Assembly: GCA_050486105.1 (NCBI GenBank)
Contig: JBJHCR010000078.1
Coordinates: 1-21,322, forward strand
Reading direction: 5' to 3'
DNA: 21,322 nucleotides
Source: JAEXNA01 sp050486105
GTDB taxonomy: Bacteria; Vulcanimicrobiota; Xenobia; Xenobiales; JADMJV01
Below, one piece after another: positions 8,393 to 16,383 of this stretch. The number at the start of each line of letters is the position of its first letter. Position 1 is the first letter of the stretch. The notes beneath the pieces were generated by a model, which saw nothing but the letters and a program-made list of their open reading frames with translations, was not told where the DNA came from and ran no database searches. Position numbers and translations under genes: made by a program.

Positions 8393-9577
8393 TCACGGCC
8401 TTCCTATGACCACCGAGACGTTGCTTCCTCCGAAGGCGAACGAATTGCTCATGAGATTCTGGGGCTTGGTGGAATCTAAGGTGGTCTGAGGTGGTGCCAA
8501 GCAGAGAGGCTCCAGAGCCTCATCCACCACTCCATCCCAAACATGAGGTGGAACCTCACGCTTTTGGTTCAGAGCAGACAAGGTGAGCCAACAGAGCCCT
8601 GCTTCTACCGCCCCGGCGGCACCCAAAGTGTGCCCGGTCAAAGCCTTGGTAGAACTGCACGGAAGTTGGGAGCCGAAAACCCGATGCACGGCCCGGCTTT
8701 CCATGAGATCGTTCTGCTCGGTGCCGGTGCCATGGAGGTTGATATAAGAAATGTCGTCCGGCTTTAGGCCCGCATCTTTCAAGGCTGCTCGCATGGCCTG
8801 TTCCGCACCCACCCCTTCGGGATGAGGGGCTGAAATGTGATGAGCATCCGACGACTCACCCACCCCCTTGAGGGCGATCTCCGACTCCTCTTTGCCAAGG
8901 ATAAAGAGAGCCGAGCCTTCCCCAATGTTGATGCCATCGCGGTTCAGACTGAAGGGATTGCTGAGGCCCTGAGACATGGCCCCCAGCGCCGCAAAACCGT
9001 TGGCCGTCAAGCGACACAGGGAATCGACTCCCCCCACCAAAACAGCTTCGCACACTCCTACCTCGATCAGGTTGCGGGCGGTGTAAAAAACCTTGCCGCT
9101 GGAAGAGCAGGCGGTGGACACAGTGAGCGCCACGTTAGACAACTGCAGAAACTCGGCCAGGAACTCTGCCACCGTGCCCATTTCCTGCTTGTAGTCGAAA
9201 TAGCTCGGAGGATAGGCCCCTGTGCGGAGTTTGGTTTCCAGAGCGTCTTCCACCTCTCGGATCCCCGAGGTGCTCGAACCCAACACCACCCCTATTCGCT
9301 CCGGCCCAAACTTATCCAGGAGAGCTTGAACTTCGGTCTCGATCTGCCGATAGGCCTGAAGTAAGATGCGGTTGTTCCGGCAGTCGTACTTGGAAAGGCG
9401 AGGATCGATGGGGTCGAGTTGGGTTGGCACTTGACCAAAGTACATCTCTCGTTCCGTGGCTAGATCCTTGATAGGTTGCAAGCCCGATTGGCAACCCCGC
9501 AAGGCCCCATCGAGGACCTCTCGCGGGCCGCATCCTAGGGCGTTGACAATGCCCAGTGACGAGAGATAAAGATTCAA
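8393..9577 (-). CDS. apeO: Beta-ketoacyl-ACP synthase, ApeO-like
   Basis: A complete FabF-type ketosynthase of 394 residues with Cys157 (STACSSSGKVF), His282 (INLHGTGTEQND) and His316 (LTGHTLGAAG). In known aryl polyene pathways ApeO is the elongating ketosynthase and pairs with the inactive ApeC chain-length factor (family knowledge). A matching ApeC-like protein is encoded at 11978-12724 on the other strand, so the heterodimer would be assembled from two divergent transcripts. The start ATG overlaps the lipoprotein stop by four bases. It differs clearly from the other ketosynthase of this operon (different Cys context and N-terminus), so the two are not a recent duplication. Confidence 0.92.
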   Translation of the reverse strand: MNLYLSSLGIVNALGCGPREVLDGALRGCQSGLQPIKDLATEREMYFGQVPTQLDPIDPRLSKYDCRNNRILLQAYRQIETEVQALLDKFGPERIGVVLGSSTSGIREVEDALETKLRTGAYPPSYFDYKQEMGTVAEFLAEFLQLSNVALTVSTACSSSGKVFYTARNLIEVGVCEAVLVGGVDSLCRLTANGFAALGAMSQGLSNPFSLNRDGINIGEGSALFILGKEESEIALKGVGESSDAHHISAPHPEGVGAEQAMRAALKDAGLKPDDISYINLHGTGTEQNDLMESRAVHRVFGSQLPCSSTKALTGHTLGAAGAVEAGLCWLTLSALNQKREVPPHVWDGVVDEALEPLCLAPPQTTLDSTKPQNLMSNSFAFGGSNVSVVIGRP

Positions 9578-10209
9578 AAGTCGGCATCCTCAAACTGGGA
9601 GATGTGCAGGGTGTAGCCTCTCTCCAGATGCTGGAAAACCACTTCTTTTTTCCCATCGTCGCCGTCCTCATAGTGGATGTCGATGATCTTCAAGTCCCCA
9701 AAAGTGATGGTCCGGCGACCTGGCGTCTCCTCGATCGCCAACTTCCGTGGGGGGGCAAACCAATAGGTCTGGGGCTCTGACCTATCAAACTGTTCTCGAA
9801 TGGGTTCTAGAGGCCAATGGGTCAACTGAAAATCAGCCAACAAATTTTCCGGCAGCAGCTTCGAAGACGGTTGGGGAATGGTGGCAAAGGTCAGGGTCTC
9901 ACCTTCGTAATTCAAAGTGTAGATGCGGGCGCCAAAAGTGGCCATTCCCACCATGGTCATCTGCTGGGGGTCGATCTCCACCTGGGAGAGAAAGGTTTGC
10001 CGGTCCTGGCGAAAGACCATGGTCACGGTCTGACTGAAGGAGCCGTTCATTTCGGATTCTGAAAGAGGCAGAAGCTCGAAGTAGGCGTCGTTAGCGATCT
10101 CCACCCGCCCAACCTGTTCCACGGTGGACTTGGCGGTTAGGGGAGGATTGCATCCTGCTAGGATGGCAGCTAGCGAAAAAAGGAGCAAGCAAGCCTTGAG
10201 GAACTTCAA
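9574..10209 (-). CDS. apeN: Outer-membrane-type lipoprotein, DUF3261/ApeN-like
   Basis: With a TTG start at 10209 this is a 211-residue lipoprotein: MKFLKACLLLFSLAAILAGC gives a basic start, a hydrophobic core and a lipobox with Cys20. The mature part is beta-rich with no catalytic motif. An ATG exists upstream at 10299, but it would overlap the halogenase gene by 89 bp and place 30 polar residues before the signal peptide. I therefore prefer TTG, one base after the halogenase stop. Position before apeO and general features match the DUF3261 lipoprotein (ApeN) of aryl polyene clusters, thought to help envelope transport or anchoring. It probably sits in the outer membrane: residues after Cys are Asn-Pro-Pro, with no Asp at +2. 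Confidence 0.8.
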   Translation of the reverse strand: MKFLKACLLLFSLAAILAGCNPPLTAKSTVEQVGRVEIANDAYFELLPLSESEMNGSFSQTVTMVFRQDRQTFLSQVEIDPQQMTMVGMATFGARIYTLNYEGETLTFATIPQPSSKLLPENLLADFQLTHWPLEPIREQFDRSEPQTYWFAPPRKLAIEETPGRRTITFGDLKIIDIHYEDGDDGKKEVVFQHLERGYTLHISQFEDADF

Positions 10210-10210
10210 G

Positions 10211-11824
10211 CTAGGACCCCAAGTGGACTGGGGCCGGAACTCCGAGTCCGAGCTTCGGCAGGATGTCGTCGAGTTCTCGACTTGGGGCGACCCCCGCATA
10301 GCCTACGGTTCCCTCACCGTCCGAGGGATGCTCCAGGGCTGCCAAAATTTCCGAGGCCAACTGTTCCAATCGGTGGGTATTCGTTTCTAATCTTTGGGCG
10401 AATCCAGCGTGGTCTGCCTCTTCCCCGAGATCTTCATTGAGTTCCCGGAGAAAGGGCACTTGGAAAAAGTCGATGCGACCAGACCTTTCCAGGACTGTCC
10501 GCCTGGCACCGGAGGCTCGGAAAGCCGCCTGCATGAAACTGTTGACCTTGCCCACCCGGGTGATCTTTTCACTCACGGCGCTCAAATCTGGGGGCTCGAG
10601 CAGGCGCCCTTGGAAGAAGAGGTAGGCTAAGAGTGCCCAGTAGACAGCGAGATCCCAAACGATCTTGAGAGACATGACTTGGGTATGACCAAAAATCGGG
10701 TATTGGTTTTGAAAGATTTCCAAAGTGTTCTGAAAGAACGAGAGATAAAGACTATTGAAAAATCGAGTCTTGGAGCGAATATCTCGCCTCTGCCTATCCT
10801 CTGCTATAAGGCGGGTCACAAAAGTGTTGCTCAAGGCGATGAAGTCGCTTCCCGGTGAATAAAACGGGTCCAGAAAGACCCCGGCTTCACCGGTGATAAA
10901 CCAACGTTTGGAGGAAAAAACGCGCTCGCAATCTTGGGAATAGTTCCTGAGGACACCAAAATCCTGAATCTTATCTTGGACCGGAGACAACTTTTGGGCG
11001 CACTGGGGTTCGAATTTCCCCAGCCACTCCAGGGCTCGCTCCAGGGTGCTGACTGAAGCTATTGGGTGCACAGCCTCATCAAGCACTATGCCCAAACTGG
11101 TGGACCCGGAGGCCAAGGGAATGAGCCAAACCCAATAGCCCTTGCCCATAAGGTGATTGGTGCTGTACCAGCGGGCATTGGAGCCTCGGTGACCTGCCCG
11201 CCAAGCAGGGTCCGAGGACCAATCGTCGATATGGATGGAGCCCGCTACCCGAAACCATACGGCGCTTCCTTTGTGCGGGGAAGGCTTTTGAAGCCGCTCC
11301 CGTCGCTTCAACAAGGCGGTGCGACCCGTGGCGTCTACCAACCACTTGGCCTCTAGGGTTTCCCTTGCCCCTCCTTGGACATAGGTGACCGAATGAGGGA
11401 GGTCTCGTTGGCCCAGAGCGAACTCCTCCACTCGTGCATCCTCGAGAAGCCTCACTCCTTCGGCTCTACACCGTTGGGCCAAGAAGTTTTCGAACCGTCC
11501 TCGATCCAACTGATAGCTGGGGGTGGGTGGGAAAGTGCTTCCTCCCAACTCCAAACGCTCGGAAATATCACCCTGACCAAAAAAGAACCGCAGGCCAAAT
11601 TTGGGGAGTTGCTCTTCTTGCAAATGGTGTTTCAGTCCCAGGGTGTGCCCAAAGTAGTGAGCGGCCAGTTCAACTGTGGATTCGCCAACCTTGTGGGCTG
11701 CTTCGGGAACGGGGAACCGGGCTTTTTCCAGCACGCTGATCTCCAAGCTGGAGTCGGTTTGGGCCAGCTGCAATGCCAGACTCAGTCCAGCCAATCCGCC
11801 ACCGAGGATGACGACGTCAATCAT
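10211..11824 (-). CDS. Flavin-dependent halogenase-like oxidoreductase
   Basis: A 537-residue protein, first gene of the minus operon. It has the FAD-binding GGGLAGLS (residues 8-15) and halogenase-family KVGESTVE (45-52). LPKFGLRFFF places Lys75 where flavin halogenases carry the lysine that handles hypohalous acid. VDATGR (163-168), the diagnostic WVWLIP (231-236, WxWxIP) and GEAGVFLDPFYSPGSDF (312-328) follow. It resembles the halogenase-like genes of flexirubin and many aryl polyene clusters (known association), so it may chlorinate or brominate, or hydroxylate, the aryl head. The C-terminal ~200 residues (helical, 'FFQNTLEIFQNQYPI' region) probably cover the substrate site. The ribosome site before the ATG is weak. 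Halogenation versus monooxygenation cannot be decided from sequence. Confidence 0.85.
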   Translation of the reverse strand: MIDVVILGGGLAGLSLALQLAQTDSSLEISVLEKARFPVPEAAHKVGESTVELAAHYFGHTLGLKHHLQEEQLPKFGLRFFFGQGDISERLELGGSTFPPTPSYQLDRGRFENFLAQRCRAEGVRLLEDARVEEFALGQRDLPHSVTYVQGGARETLEAKWLVDATGRTALLKRRERLQKPSPHKGSAVWFRVAGSIHIDDWSSDPAWRAGHRGSNARWYSTNHLMGKGYWVWLIPLASGSTSLGIVLDEAVHPIASVSTLERALEWLGKFEPQCAQKLSPVQDKIQDFGVLRNYSQDCERVFSSKRWFITGEAGVFLDPFYSPGSDFIALSNTFVTRLIAEDRQRRDIRSKTRFFNSLYLSFFQNTLEIFQNQYPIFGHTQVMSLKIVWDLAVYWALLAYLFFQGRLLEPPDLSAVSEKITRVGKVNSFMQAAFRASGARRTVLERSGRIDFFQVPFLRELNEDLGEEADHAGFAQRLETNTHRLEQLASEILAALEHPSDGEGTVGYAGVAPSRELDDILPKLGLGVPAPVHLGS

Positions 11825-11977
11825 GAGGCAAAACCATGCCGTCGAAGTTGACCATATTCACTCATTTCAAGGGAAATCACGCGGCTCAAAACGTTCTTTG
11901 TGGACCATTCGCCTCCTGCCCGAGGGCCACCGGGGGTGAAAGGGAAGGGACTCGAGGGGAGGGAAGCAACCAGTCCC
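11825..11977. promoter_or_regulatory. Divergent promoter region of the two pigment operons
   Basis: This 153-bp gap separates the 5' ends of the two oppositely transcribed operons and must contain both promoters unless they lie inside coding sequence. On the plus strand TTGACC (11847-11852) could be a -35 element, but I see no good -10 at 17 bp. On the minus strand only weak TTGA-type and A/T-rich elements are present. No clear operator palindrome was found. Individual promoter boxes are not supported. Confidence 0.45.
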
Positions 11978-12724
11978 ATGGTGAGCCTACATGCCTTTGA
12001 GGTCAACATCGAACGCTGGTCCGCCTGGGCTCCCGGGCTCCACTCTGTGGACGACTGGCTCGGTTGGTCTCAAACCGGAGGGGAACTCTCCAAGGACGTC
12101 TCCCTCCCCAAACTCGCTTTCCTCCCTCCCCTTATGAGACGCCGCTTGAGCGGGGTGGGAAAGATGGCGCTCAAAGTCGCCTACGATTGCGAGTTGGAAA
12201 ACGAGGAGATCAGAACCATCTTTTCCAGTCGCCACGGGGAAGCCAATCAAACGATTCCCCTGCTTCACGACATCGTTCGGGAAGAGCCCGTGTCGCCCAC
12301 CAAGTTCAGCCTCTCGGTCCATAACACCAGTTCTGGGTTGTATTCCATCACCGCAGGCCGCACCGCTCCCACCACAGCCTTGGCTGCTCGCCTGGACAGC
12401 TTCGAGATGGGCTTCGTGGAGGCGTGCTCTTGCATCGCCTCGGGTCGGGAGGACCGGGTGATGCTGGTCTACGCGGACGCCCCCTTGGAGCCCCCATTCG
12501 ACGTCTTGGTGGACTACGAACCTCCCTTCGCCGGGGCTTTCGTCCTCAGCGCCAAGTCTCTGGGAATCGGTTGCTCCTTGAGCATGTCGCCGAGAGGAGA
12601 GAGGAAGGAGGTCTCTACCCAACCTCACGCCTTGGCTTTCATGAAATTTTTCTTGACTCCAGAGCACGAACCTCTCGAGTTGGTGACGGATCGGCTCTGC
12701 TGGACTTGGAGCAAGAGTGCTTAG
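11978..12724 (+). CDS. apeC: Beta-ketoacyl synthase-like chain-length factor, ApeC-like
   Basis: A 248-residue truncated ketosynthase-fold protein. Recognisable family blocks: WSAWAPGLHSVDDWLGW near the N-terminus, LPPLMRRRLSGVGKMALK, FSSRHGE, and SPTKFSLSVHNTSSGLYSIT, where an active ketosynthase would have its cysteine region. No catalytic Cys-His-His set is seen. In characterised aryl polyene systems ApeC is the chain-length factor partner of ApeO. The open frame reaches back to 11900, but the first 26 codons are low-complexity and outside the family; the ATG at 11978 gives the expected N-terminus (purine-rich GGGAGGGAA ~15 bases upstream). It is the first gene of the plus operon, overlapping the next by eight bases. 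Confidence 0.88.
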   Translation: MVSLHAFEVNIERWSAWAPGLHSVDDWLGWSQTGGELSKDVSLPKLAFLPPLMRRRLSGVGKMALKVAYDCELENEEIRTIFSSRHGEANQTIPLLHDIVREEPVSPTKFSLSVHNTSSGLYSITAGRTAPTTALAARLDSFEMGFVEACSCIASGREDRVMLVYADAPLEPPFDVLVDYEPPFAGAFVLSAKSLGIGCSLSMSPRGERKEVSTQPHALAFMKFFLTPEHEPLELVTDRLCWTWSKSA

Positions 12725-13505
12725 GGAACTCAATTTCACCTGGAGGGTCCTAGCCACGGGGTTTTGCTTTCTCTTGTTTGGATTCGGTGCAGTGATCGCC
12801 TTTTGCCTCCTCGTGCTGCTCCGTCTGCTGCCTATGGCACCGGAGAAAAGGCAGGAAATTTCCCGTTGGGTCATCCGGGAGCTCTTCACCCTTTTCGTGG
12901 CCATCATGCAGCTCACGGGTGTGCTGAAGCTCTCCGTGCAAGGAGTAGAGAGGCTTCGCACAAAACGAGGGCGCCTCATTGTCGCCAATCATCCTACACT
13001 CATCGATGTGGTGGTTCTCATTTCGCTCATTCCCGACGTGGTTTGTATCGTTAAGTCCGATTTGGCTCAGTCCATCTTCCTCCGAGAAGTCTTCCGCAGC
13101 ACCGGCTACCTCACCAACTCCAATCCCGAGGAACTCTTGGAGGGCTGCCAGCAAACACTGCGAGAGAGCCGTTCTCTTTTGCTCTTCCCCGAGGGCACCC
13201 GGAGCACGCCGGACCAACCCCTGAAACTCTTGCGCGGAGCGGCTCACATAGCTCTCCGCTGCGGGCAGGATTTCACCCCCATCGTGGTCACCTGTTCGCC
13301 CCCGGCTCTGCTGAAGAACCAGAGGTGGTACGAAGTTCCCCGGACCGGTCCGGTCAAGATGACCTTTAAGGTCGGTGAAGACATCCCAATTGGTCCGTTT
13401 CTGGAGCAAAATAAAGGATTATCGTTGGCGTCTAGAAAGCTCACCAGCCACCTAACGGACTACTTCAACCGTCAATTGCAGAGCACGGAAGAGCTAGAGG
13501 AATAA
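12717..13505 (+). CDS. apeD: PlsC-family 1-acylglycerol-3-phosphate acyltransferase-like, ApeD-like
   Basis: A 262-residue membrane-associated acyltransferase. A hydrophobic N-terminal segment (residues ~11-37) anchors it. NHPTLID (91-97) is the HX4D catalytic box, with His92 and Asp97. FPEGTRS (157-163) is the phosphate-binding box. It starts at GTG 12717 with GGAG five bases upstream (12708-12711) and overlaps the chain-length-factor gene by eight bases. In aryl polyene clusters this gene is thought to help transfer the polyene acyl group to a lipid carrier (family inference). Confidence 0.9.
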   Translation: MLRELNFTWRVLATGFCFLLFGFGAVIAFCLLVLLRLLPMAPEKRQEISRWVIRELFTLFVAIMQLTGVLKLSVQGVERLRTKRGRLIVANHPTLIDVVVLISLIPDVVCIVKSDLAQSIFLREVFRSTGYLTNSNPEELLEGCQQTLRESRSLLLFPEGTRSTPDQPLKLLRGAAHIALRCGQDFTPIVVTCSPPALLKNQRWYEVPRTGPVKMTFKVGEDIPIGPFLEQNKGLSLASRKLTSHLTDYFNRQLQSTEELEE

Positions 13506-13508
13506 GTA

Positions 13509-13772
13509 ATGGAGAATCTTGTAGAAGAAGTCAAAGTCATGATCATCGAAGTTCTTGACTTGGAAGACACCTCACCTGAAGACATCGATACCAACGACTT
13601 CTTGTTCGGCGAAGGCCTCGGTCTCGATTCCATTGATGCCTTGGAACTCGGATTAGGAATCCACAAGCGCTTCGGAGTGAAAATCGAGGAACAAGAGGCG
13701 CGAAAAGCCTTTCGCTCCGTGGCCACCTTGGCGGAGTATCTGCAGAAGGAGATGGACGCGAATGCAGTCTGA
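13509..13772 (+). CDS. apeE: Acyl carrier protein 1, ApeE-like
   Basis: An 87-residue acidic carrier protein. Ser41 in GLGLDSIDALEL is the phosphopantetheine attachment site. It starts three bases after the acyltransferase stop, with a good AGAGGA (13496-13501) upstream. The tandem of two ACPs is characteristic of aryl polyene clusters, where one carries the starter and growing chain. Which of the two does so here cannot be told from sequence. Confidence 0.93.
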   Translation: MENLVEEVKVMIIEVLDLEDTSPEDIDTNDFLFGEGLGLDSIDALELGLGIHKRFGVKIEEQEARKAFRSVATLAEYLQKEMDANAV

Positions 13773-14028
13773 AGCACCCATCCACTCTAGGGCGACCATC
13801 CTCGCCGAACTCAAATCGATCCTGACAGAGTTGTTCGAGATCCCACCGGAGAGCTTAACCCCAGAGGCCCTTCTCTATGAAGACTTAGACCTCGACAGCA
13901 TCGACGCCATCGATCTGGTGGTCAAGCTTCAAGACTGGACGGGCAAGAAAGTCCAACCGGAAGATTTTAAGAGTGCTCGCACCGTGGATGACATCGTCGA
14001 GGCCGTTTACGTTCTTGTCCAACCCTGA
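13762..14028 (+). CDS. apeF: Acyl carrier protein 2, ApeF-like
   Basis: An 88-residue acidic carrier protein with the attachment site Ser46 in EDLDLDSIDAID. It overlaps the preceding ACP gene by 11 bases and is distinct in sequence from it (for example FEIPPESLTPEALLYED against LDLEDTSPEDIDTNDFL), so the pair is ancient rather than a recent duplication. It probably carries malonyl or polyene intermediates (inference from characterised clusters). Confidence 0.93.
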   Translation: MQSEAPIHSRATILAELKSILTELFEIPPESLTPEALLYEDLDLDSIDAIDLVVKLQDWTGKKVQPEDFKSARTVDDIVEAVYVLVQP

Positions 14029-14032
14029 AGGA

Positions 14033-14638
14033 TTGTCGAAACCTGCTCTTGTGCCCAAGGTGCTCGGAGTTGTCCTCGGCGTAGTCCTCATTCTGTACCC
14101 TTTTTTCATCTACTTTGCTGTGCAGCAATTCGCCCCCAGGGCGATCAGCGCAACCTTGCTCGCCATCTTTGCCGCAAGGTTTCTTCTCTTGAGGGGGAGA
14201 GCCGGTCTCCTGAAGCTCAATTTCCTGTTGCCGGGGACCCTACTGGGGCTGGTCTTTTGTCTCTTCGTTTTCTCGGCAAACCATATCCAAACTCTCAAGT
14301 TCTACCCGGTGATCATGAACCTGTTCTTCTTGGTGGTCTTCGCCGCATCGTTGAGGTATCCACCACCGGTCATCGAGCGCGTGGCTAGAATGATGGAACC
14401 GAACTTGCCACCTCGGGGAGTGTTGCACGCCCGACAGGTGACCATCGTCTGGTGCTTGTTTTTTGTTGCCAATGGCAGCATTTCTCTCTACACCGCCCTC
14501 TACAGCTCCATGGAGTTCTGGACTCTCTATAACGGCTTGCTCTCCTACCTGATCATGGGAGGGCTCTTTGTCGTGGAGTATGGAGTCCGCCGGGTGAGAA
14601 TGGCCCAAGACCGGCGAGAGGCCACAGAGCTGTGTTGA
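14033..14638 (+). CDS. apeG: Polytopic membrane protein, COG4648/ApeG-like
   Basis: A ~201-residue, very hydrophobic protein with about six predicted helices, including segments around VLGVVLILYPFFIYFAV, LLPGTLLGLVFCLFVFSA, VIMNLFFLVVFAASL, IVWCLFFVANGSISLY and YLIMGGLFVVEYG. FWTLYNG and the spacing of polar residues fit the COG4648 family that accompanies aryl polyene genes (ApeG). The function is unknown even in model systems. I propose the TTG at 14033, five bases after the preceding stop. The open frame extends to an ATG at 13973, but that would overlap the ACP gene by 56 bp and add a non-family N-terminus. GTG at 14051 is a further alternative. Confidence 0.8.
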   Translation: MSKPALVPKVLGVVLGVVLILYPFFIYFAVQQFAPRAISATLLAIFAARFLLLRGRAGLLKLNFLLPGTLLGLVFCLFVFSANHIQTLKFYPVIMNLFFLVVFAASLRYPPPVIERVARMMEPNLPPRGVLHARQVTIVWCLFFVANGSISLYTALYSSMEFWTLYNGLLSYLIMGGLFVVEYGVRRVRMAQDRREATELC

Positions 14639-16380
14639 GCCTCTCGAATCTCGCCCTCGAGCTCTCAGAGGTGCCGGCTCCCCACCTGAAAACGTTGGCA
14701 CTCTCGGGCTCGCAAGAGCTGAGCTTGGAGGAGTTCATGTGGGGCTTGGACCAGGTGCTTGAGCTTGTGGAGAGCAGGCCGGAAAGGCGCTGGGGAGTTT
14801 ATCTTCACGACAGCTTTCGTTTTGCTCTTGTGTTTTTTGCCTTACTTCAGGCTGGAAAGATCCCCATTGTCTTGCCGAATGCCCAACCGGACTTCCTGGC
14901 CAAGCTGAATTCCGAGCTCGACCTGCTCCTTTTGGACCCCGGGCAGCCAGCCCTTAACACCACTGCTCTCCCTTGCCTTGAGTTCCCAGAATTGGACCGA
15001 AAAGCTCGGACCGGGAGGGTCTATTCGCCCTTGAACCTGGAGCGCTCTAGGTTCGTCCTCTTCACATCCGGCTCCACTGGGGAACCCAAGAAGGTCGAAA
15101 AGAAACTGGCCCATATCGACTGCGAACTCAAGACCCTAGAGGCTATGTGGGGAAGAGACACCGGAGATGCGGTGTTCCTGTCCACGGTCAGTCATCAGCA
15201 CATCTATGGACTGCTCTTTCGGGTGCTTTGGCCCCTCTGCTCTGGCAGGACTTTCGACACTCAACTCTACAGCCATCCCAGTGACCTTTCTGAGCGAGTG
15301 CGAAGCTGTCGGCGCGCGGTCTTGGTTTCCAGTCCCGCGCACCTCAATAGGTTGCCTGGGCTCATAAACCTGGAAGCTCAGGGCTCAAGAATCTCCGCCG
15401 TTTTCTCCTCCGGAGGCCCCCTCAATCGAGAGGCCGCTCTTAGTCTTGGGCAAACTCTCGGACGTGGGGTGTTCGAAGTCTTGGGGAGCACCGAAACAGG
15501 TGGAGTGGCTTATCGCTGCCAAGGGAAGCAGCAGGACTCGACACTCTGGCAGCCCTTTCCCGGCCTGGATGTGAAGGTGGAAACGGGCGGGCAAAGGCTT
15601 CGTCTCAAGTCTCCCTACATCGATGGCGACTCTTGGTACACCATGGAGGATATGGCAAGGCTCACCGGGGATGGTCGCTTCGAGTTGCTGGGGAGGGCGG
15701 ACAGGGTGGTGAAGGTCGAAGGGAAACGAGTTTCTCTCAATGAGATCGAGACCCGCCTGGAGATGTCAGAACTGGTAGAACTTGCCCGTGCCCTGGTCTT
15801 GAGAGAGAGTCGAAGCTCCATAGCAGCGGTCCTGACCTTGACCCCCGAAGGAAAGGAGTTTGTGGCCTTTCAGAGCAAGGCAGCCTTGAAGGCCGTCTTA
15901 AAAGAGGAGTTGGCCAAATATTTTGAGCGCGTTTTGCTGCCACGAAAATTGCGAATCTTACCTGAGATGCCTACCAATCACCTGGGCAAGACCACTGGAG
16001 AGGAACTGGAAGCCCTGTTTCAAGACGAAAGCCTAGTCAAGCCCATCGTTCTCTCCGTAGTGCAGTCAGAGAACCAGGTGGAGATGGACCTGCAAGTGCC
16101 CGAGGACCTTCGCTATTTCCAGGGTCACTTCCCCGGACATCCGGTCCTGCCGGGAGTTGCTCAGGTCGATTGGGCCGCCGACTATGGGATGCAGTACTTT
16201 CGACCCCAGGCACCCTTCAGCCGCCTCGAGGCGGTCAAGTTTCACGAGTTCATCCTGCCCAAGGCTCAGGTCAAGTTGACTTTGACCTATCGTCCCGAGC
16301 AACAGAAGATCACTTTCGCCTTCACCGGAGAGCAGTGCAAGCACTCTTCCGGACGAATCATTTTTGAGAATCAACCCTAG
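14632..16380 (+). CDS. apeH-apeI: Fused aryl/acyl-ACP ligase and hotdog dehydratase (ApeH-ApeI fusion)
   Basis: A 582-residue two-domain protein. Residues ~1-460 form an ANL adenylating enzyme: FTSGSTGEPKK (144-154), GSTETGG (285-291), RADRVVKVEGKRVS (355-368) and a C-terminal lysine (Lys453, PTNHLGKTTG). It would activate the aryl starter acid and load it on an ACP. Residues ~470-582 form a single hotdog domain with FQGHFPGHPVLPGVAQVDWA (496-515), the ApeI-type dehydratase signature. Related clusters I know keep these as separate genes (apeH, apeI); here the stop between them is absent. The start is GTG (14632) or TTG (14635), overlapping the membrane-protein gene by 7 or 4 bases. The dehydratase domain probably pairs with the ApeP-like protein. 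Confidence 0.92.
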   Translation: MLSLSNLALELSEVPAPHLKTLALSGSQELSLEEFMWGLDQVLELVESRPERRWGVYLHDSFRFALVFFALLQAGKIPIVLPNAQPDFLAKLNSELDLLLLDPGQPALNTTALPCLEFPELDRKARTGRVYSPLNLERSRFVLFTSGSTGEPKKVEKKLAHIDCELKTLEAMWGRDTGDAVFLSTVSHQHIYGLLFRVLWPLCSGRTFDTQLYSHPSDLSERVRSCRRAVLVSSPAHLNRLPGLINLEAQGSRISAVFSSGGPLNREAALSLGQTLGRGVFEVLGSTETGGVAYRCQGKQQDSTLWQPFPGLDVKVETGGQRLRLKSPYIDGDSWYTMEDMARLTGDGRFELLGRADRVVKVEGKRVSLNEIETRLEMSELVELARALVLRESRSSIAAVLTLTPEGKEFVAFQSKAALKAVLKEELAKYFERVLLPRKLRILPEMPTNHLGKTTGEELEALFQDESLVKPIVLSVVQSENQVEMDLQVPEDLRYFQGHFPGHPVLPGVAQVDWAADYGMQYFRPQAPFSRLEAVKFHEFILPKAQVKLTLTYRPEQQKITFAFTGEQCKHSSGRIIFENQP

Positions 16381-16383
16381 ACC

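Noticed and set aside
11900..11977. Upstream extension of the chain-length-factor gene to the ATG at 11900
   Set aside because: The added 26 residues are Gly/Pro-rich, unlike the family, and would occupy most of the divergent promoter region.
11987..12988. 333-residue minus-strand frame
   Set aside because: It lies antisense to the chain-length-factor and acyltransferase genes, both of which have strong family motifs; it is a shadow of GC-rich codon positions.
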